64,000 bases of DNA from Wukongibacter sp050859025 (GTDB taxonomy: Bacteria; Bacillota; Clostridia; Peptostreptococcales; Caminicellaceae): positions 5,394,001-5,458,000 of the forward strand of contig NZ_CP138200.1 of the NCBI RefSeq assembly GCF_050859025.1, given 5' to 3'. A program made the position numbers and the translations under genes. The notes below the pieces were generated by a model, which made no database searches, had not been told where the DNA came from, and saw nothing but the letters and a program-made list of their open reading frames with translations. Positions 61,795-64,000 of the stretch are shown in pieces. Positions within the stretch are counted from its first letter, which is position 1; every line of letters starts with the position of its first letter.

Positions 61795-62706
61795 TTAATA
61801 GAACAATTCCAATATTTTTTCTTTCTTCAAATTGCAGCCAATAACAGCTACCTTTGTTTCCTTACATTCTTCTATATATCCCCAGTTTTGGTGATAGGGA
61901 GTAAAGTCAAAATATATAAATTTATTCCCAACAAGTTCTAGAATTCCTTTAGCTCTCACAGCAAAACCATATTCTCTATCCTTCAAAGAATCTAATATTT
62001 CATCAACTTGATTCTCAGAAAAAATCCTAGGGTTAGCAACTGAGAATGTACTAAAAATTTTATTAGCTGGCATTGATAGAAGTTTTTCTTTAAAGTCAAA
62101 TTCATAGCTTTTAATGGTACTTAATATTTCTATTATTTTTTTGCCATCATAAGAATACCATTCGTCCTTAAGAATAATAGCTTTTTCATTTTTTAATCTT
62201 ATTTTGGAAATTGTTTTTTCAATTTCTTTTTGCCCTATCCCATCAAAATGGCTCAATAAAATAATATGAGCATTTTCAATTTGATCTATATAGAAGCCTC
62301 CAAAATTCTCCGAATAATCATCAAAAGCACTTAGGTCTACAATCGTTATTAGATTATTTATCTTTATATCAAGATCGCAATTTTCTGAAATTTTTCTGCA
62401 TATTTTTATAATGTCTGATAGGCTTCCAACTCCAGATGGCTCTATCAATATATGGTCAGGCCTATACTCTGATACTAACTCTTCTATAGCTCTTTTAAAA
62501 TCGTGTACTACACTACAACAAATACATCCAGCATAGATTTCTTTAATAGGAAGTTCATTATTAATCAAGTCCCCGTCAATTCCAATATCACCAAACTCAT
62601 TTTCAATTAATGCAATCTTGCCTTCCAGCTTTGGTATAACTTTTTTTAAAAAGGTAGTCTTTCCAGCTCCTAAAAACCCAGAAATAATATCTATATTAAT
62701 ACTCAA
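61795..62706 (-). CDS. COG0523/CobW-type metallochaperone GTPase
   Basis: The 303-residue GTPase has Walker A GFLGAGKTTFLKK, ENEFGDIGIDG, the metal-binding GCICCSV and the specificity element after LIEPSGVG. A CobW C-terminal domain with FDFTPYHQNWG follows. The start is taken as TTG with AGGAGG 6 bp before it; an ATG 36 bp upstream has no ribosome site. These GTPases insert zinc, cobalt or other metals into clients. As the first gene of a corrinoid methyltransferase operon it may load zinc into the UroD-type enzymes. Confidence 0.88.
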   Translation of the reverse strand: MSINIDIISGFLGAGKTTFLKKVIPKLEGKIALIENEFGDIGIDGDLINNELPIKEIYAGCICCSVVHDFKRAIEELVSEYRPDHILIEPSGVGSLSDIIKICRKISENCDLDIKINNLITIVDLSAFDDYSENFGGFYIDQIENAHIILLSHFDGIGQKEIEKTISKIRLKNEKAIILKDEWYSYDGKKIIEILSTIKSYEFDFKEKLLSMPANKIFSTFSVANPRIFSENQVDEILDSLKDREYGFAVRAKGILELVGNKFIYFDFTPYHQNWGYIEECKETKVAVIGCNLKKEKILELFY

Positions 62707-62878
62707 GGTAAACCTCCTTTGCAACTTAAGTTCTTTCTTCATTATTAATTACCTTGTACATCGATTTGTCGTGTTTTGTCATGTTGAGTATAACACAAAA
62801 ATAGGCTGTTACTTATTGAAAAAACTAATACCTAAGCTAGTATTATAGAAATCTATTATAGGTTAGAAGTCAAGGGTT

Positions 62879-63391
62879 AGGCTAAACTTTATATGCGATT
62901 TTAGATATCACCATTTCGGTAATATTAAAATACTCTACAAGCTCTTTTTGACCCATCAATTTATACTTTAACACCTCATGAATAAAGTTCTTCTTTATTT
63001 CACTAACATATCTACTCTTTGATCTCCCTCTCAAGTCATCTATATTATCTTTATACATTTTTTCAATATCATTAGTTATATTGTCTAAGCTCTTATTTTC
63101 AGTTTTTTCTTTAATCTCGTCATTAATATTTATCTCTTCTTTCAAAACCATTTTATAGTCTATTTCTCTATCTATTTTCGTATCTGTAACATATTCTAAA
63201 TATCTATTTTCAGCCTCTTTCTTATAATTTGAAAACATAGACAAAGGAAAGTCTATATCACAAATACCAAAATTCTCTCCCATGTATTCTTTATGACTAC
63301 TCCATTTATAATTAATATCCGATATATTTGCTTTTTCTGGGTTCTTATGTATATATCTGATTAACTCTAATAGATATTCATCTCTATATTA
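62879..63391 (-). pseudogene. C-terminal part of a REP-associated tyrosine transposase (RAYT)
   Basis: The frame carries YLLELIRYIHKNPEKANI and YKWSSHKEYMG, the standard post-catalytic part of RAYT proteins. A Lys-rich C-terminal helical domain ends in ISKIAYKV. A stop lies just upstream and the catalytic half is missing. The stop codon is inside the AGGCTAAACTTT end sequence also found on the miniature element at 53984. Only the 133 codons from 63283 have an ATG. Confidence 0.75.
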
Positions 63392-63591
63392 GTTTCTCTC
63401 TTTTGCAGTTTATATCAAAGTGGTTGAATCAACCTCCTTTCCGTGGTAAAATTATAAAATACTATTAAGTTAAATCTTTTCAAAGGAGGCTTTGGTGATG
63501 GGAATTTGGATGTAACGGCAAGGCCGTTTTAGGAAAATATCGGCCTTGCTGTCTGTATAATAAATAAAACTTATATAAACAGGAGGCTATT
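63392..63591 (+). promoter_or_regulatory. leader of the alpha/beta hydrolase gene with short uORF and hairpin
   Basis: AAAGGAGG precedes an ATG at 63498 that opens a five-residue frame (MGIWM, stop at 63515). A strong stem follows (GCAAGGCCG, 63518-63526, with CGGCCTTGC, 63541-63549). This layout resembles ribosome-mediated attenuators in front of transferred genes. No T tract follows the stem. Confidence 0.45.
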
Positions 63592-64000
63592 ATGGCTTAT
63601 TTTAACTATAAATCACACAAAATTTACTATCAAGAAATTGGAAGCGGTACACCGCTGTTGATGTTGCATGGAAACACTGCATCGTCTGTCATGTTTTCTG
63701 AAATTGCACCGAGATATGCACAGGATTACAAAGTGATTTTGATAGATTTCCTTGGCTGTGGAAAATCAGATCGTGTTCAGCAGTGGGAAGAAGATTTGTG
63801 GTACGATGAGGCTATGCAGGTAATCTGCTTTTTGGAAGAAAAGGGATACCAAAATGTAAATATCATTGGTACAAGCGGTGGTGCGCTCGCAGCCTTGAAT
63901 ATCGCACTGGAGCGTCCCGACCTTGTGAACAAACTCATTGCGGACAGCTTTGAGGGTGAACAAGCGAGTCCTGTCGTTACAGAAACCTTACGTCTTGGGC
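63592..64000 (+). CDS. alpha/beta hydrolase, C-terminus cut by window edge
   Basis: About 136 residues are visible, starting MAYFNYKSHKIYYQEIGSG behind AGGAGG. PLLMLHGNTASS is the oxyanion region and IIGTSGGALAALNIAL the nucleophile elbow with its serine. VILIDFLGCGKSD is also typical. The substrate is unknown. Codons end in G or C more often than elsewhere in the window, which suggests recent transfer. Confidence 0.88.
   Translation, partial: MAYFNYKSHKIYYQEIGSGTPLLMLHGNTASSVMFSEIAPRYAQDYKVILIDFLGCGKSDRVQQWEEDLWYDEAMQVICFLEEKGYQNVNIIGTSGGALAALNIALERPDLVNKLIADSFEGEQASPVVTETLRLG

Noticed and set aside
1..64000. CRISPR arrays, tRNA and rRNA genes
   Set aside because: No regularly spaced direct repeats of 24-40 bp, no CCA-ended cloverleaf and no rRNA signature words were noticed; a tRNAscan or Infernal run would settle it.

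Overview
The window is low-GC DNA with densely packed same-strand operons, strong AGGAGG ribosome binding sites and many intrinsic terminators. A GerAB-type spore germination permease, proteins with coat-like Tyr/Pro-rich N-termini, corrinoid methyl transfer, sigma-54 regulators and an M-box leader point to an anaerobic, spore-forming Firmicute of the class Clostridia. No rRNA, tRNA or CRISPR array was seen. Both window edges cut a gene.

Layout. 1-3.9 kb: a minus-strand operon mtnK-mtnA-deoR-class II aldolase, probably a 5-methylthioribose / 5-deoxyribose salvage route. 4.5-6.3 kb: a 33-residue membrane peptide and a RocR/TyrR-like regulator. 6.5-15.7 kb: a lipid kinase fused to a YiiX-like hydrolase domain, a metallo-beta-lactamase-fold hydrolase, two MATE exporters (one in an operon with MarR and a YbaK-type deacylase), and a LysE exporter with a MocR regulator. 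16-20.1 kb: a GerAB permease, then a divergent IclR-KDPG aldolase-KDG kinase module. 20.3-27.9 kb: an SPFH protein operon, then the dihydroxyacetone kinase operon dhaK-dhaL-dhaM-HPr-(EI remnant)-DJ-1, with a sigma-54 promoter and a sigma-54 activator that carries its own HPr domain. 28.3-35.5 kb: a wall-associated 5'-nucleotidase, an M-box Mg2+ riboswitch with CorA, and a glycine betaine ABC operon with a long, terminator-containing leader. 35.5-39.6 kb: HxlR, GNAT, two Tyr-rich proteins and a short YidC. 39.8-45 kb: a zinc ABC importer with two accessory membrane proteins and a Fur/Zur regulator. 45.3-48.4 kb: a chemoreceptor and a membrane protein.

48.5-56 kb is the plastic part: an intact IS3-family element with a -1 frameshift, two small cytoplasmic genes, a macrolide phosphotransferase next to a dead transporter gene and a TetR regulator, a 250-bp palindromic element derived from a RAYT transposase by internal deletion, and an IS110-family element. 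56.2-62.7 kb is a corrinoid methyltransferase operon: COG0523 GTPase, three UroD-fold proteins, a B12-binding protein and a RACo-like activator. After a RAYT pseudogene, an alpha/beta hydrolase of different base composition runs off the right edge.

Two families of dispersed repeats, called A and B here, recur in several intergenic regions. Family B aligns over exactly 59 bp in three places. They sit in operon leaders, between operon genes, and in one case across a gene's 3' end. The best candidates for undescribed biology are these repeats and the RAYT-derived element, the three-UroD corrinoid cluster, the betaine operon leader, the split and decaying DhaM, and the lipid kinase-YiiX fusion.
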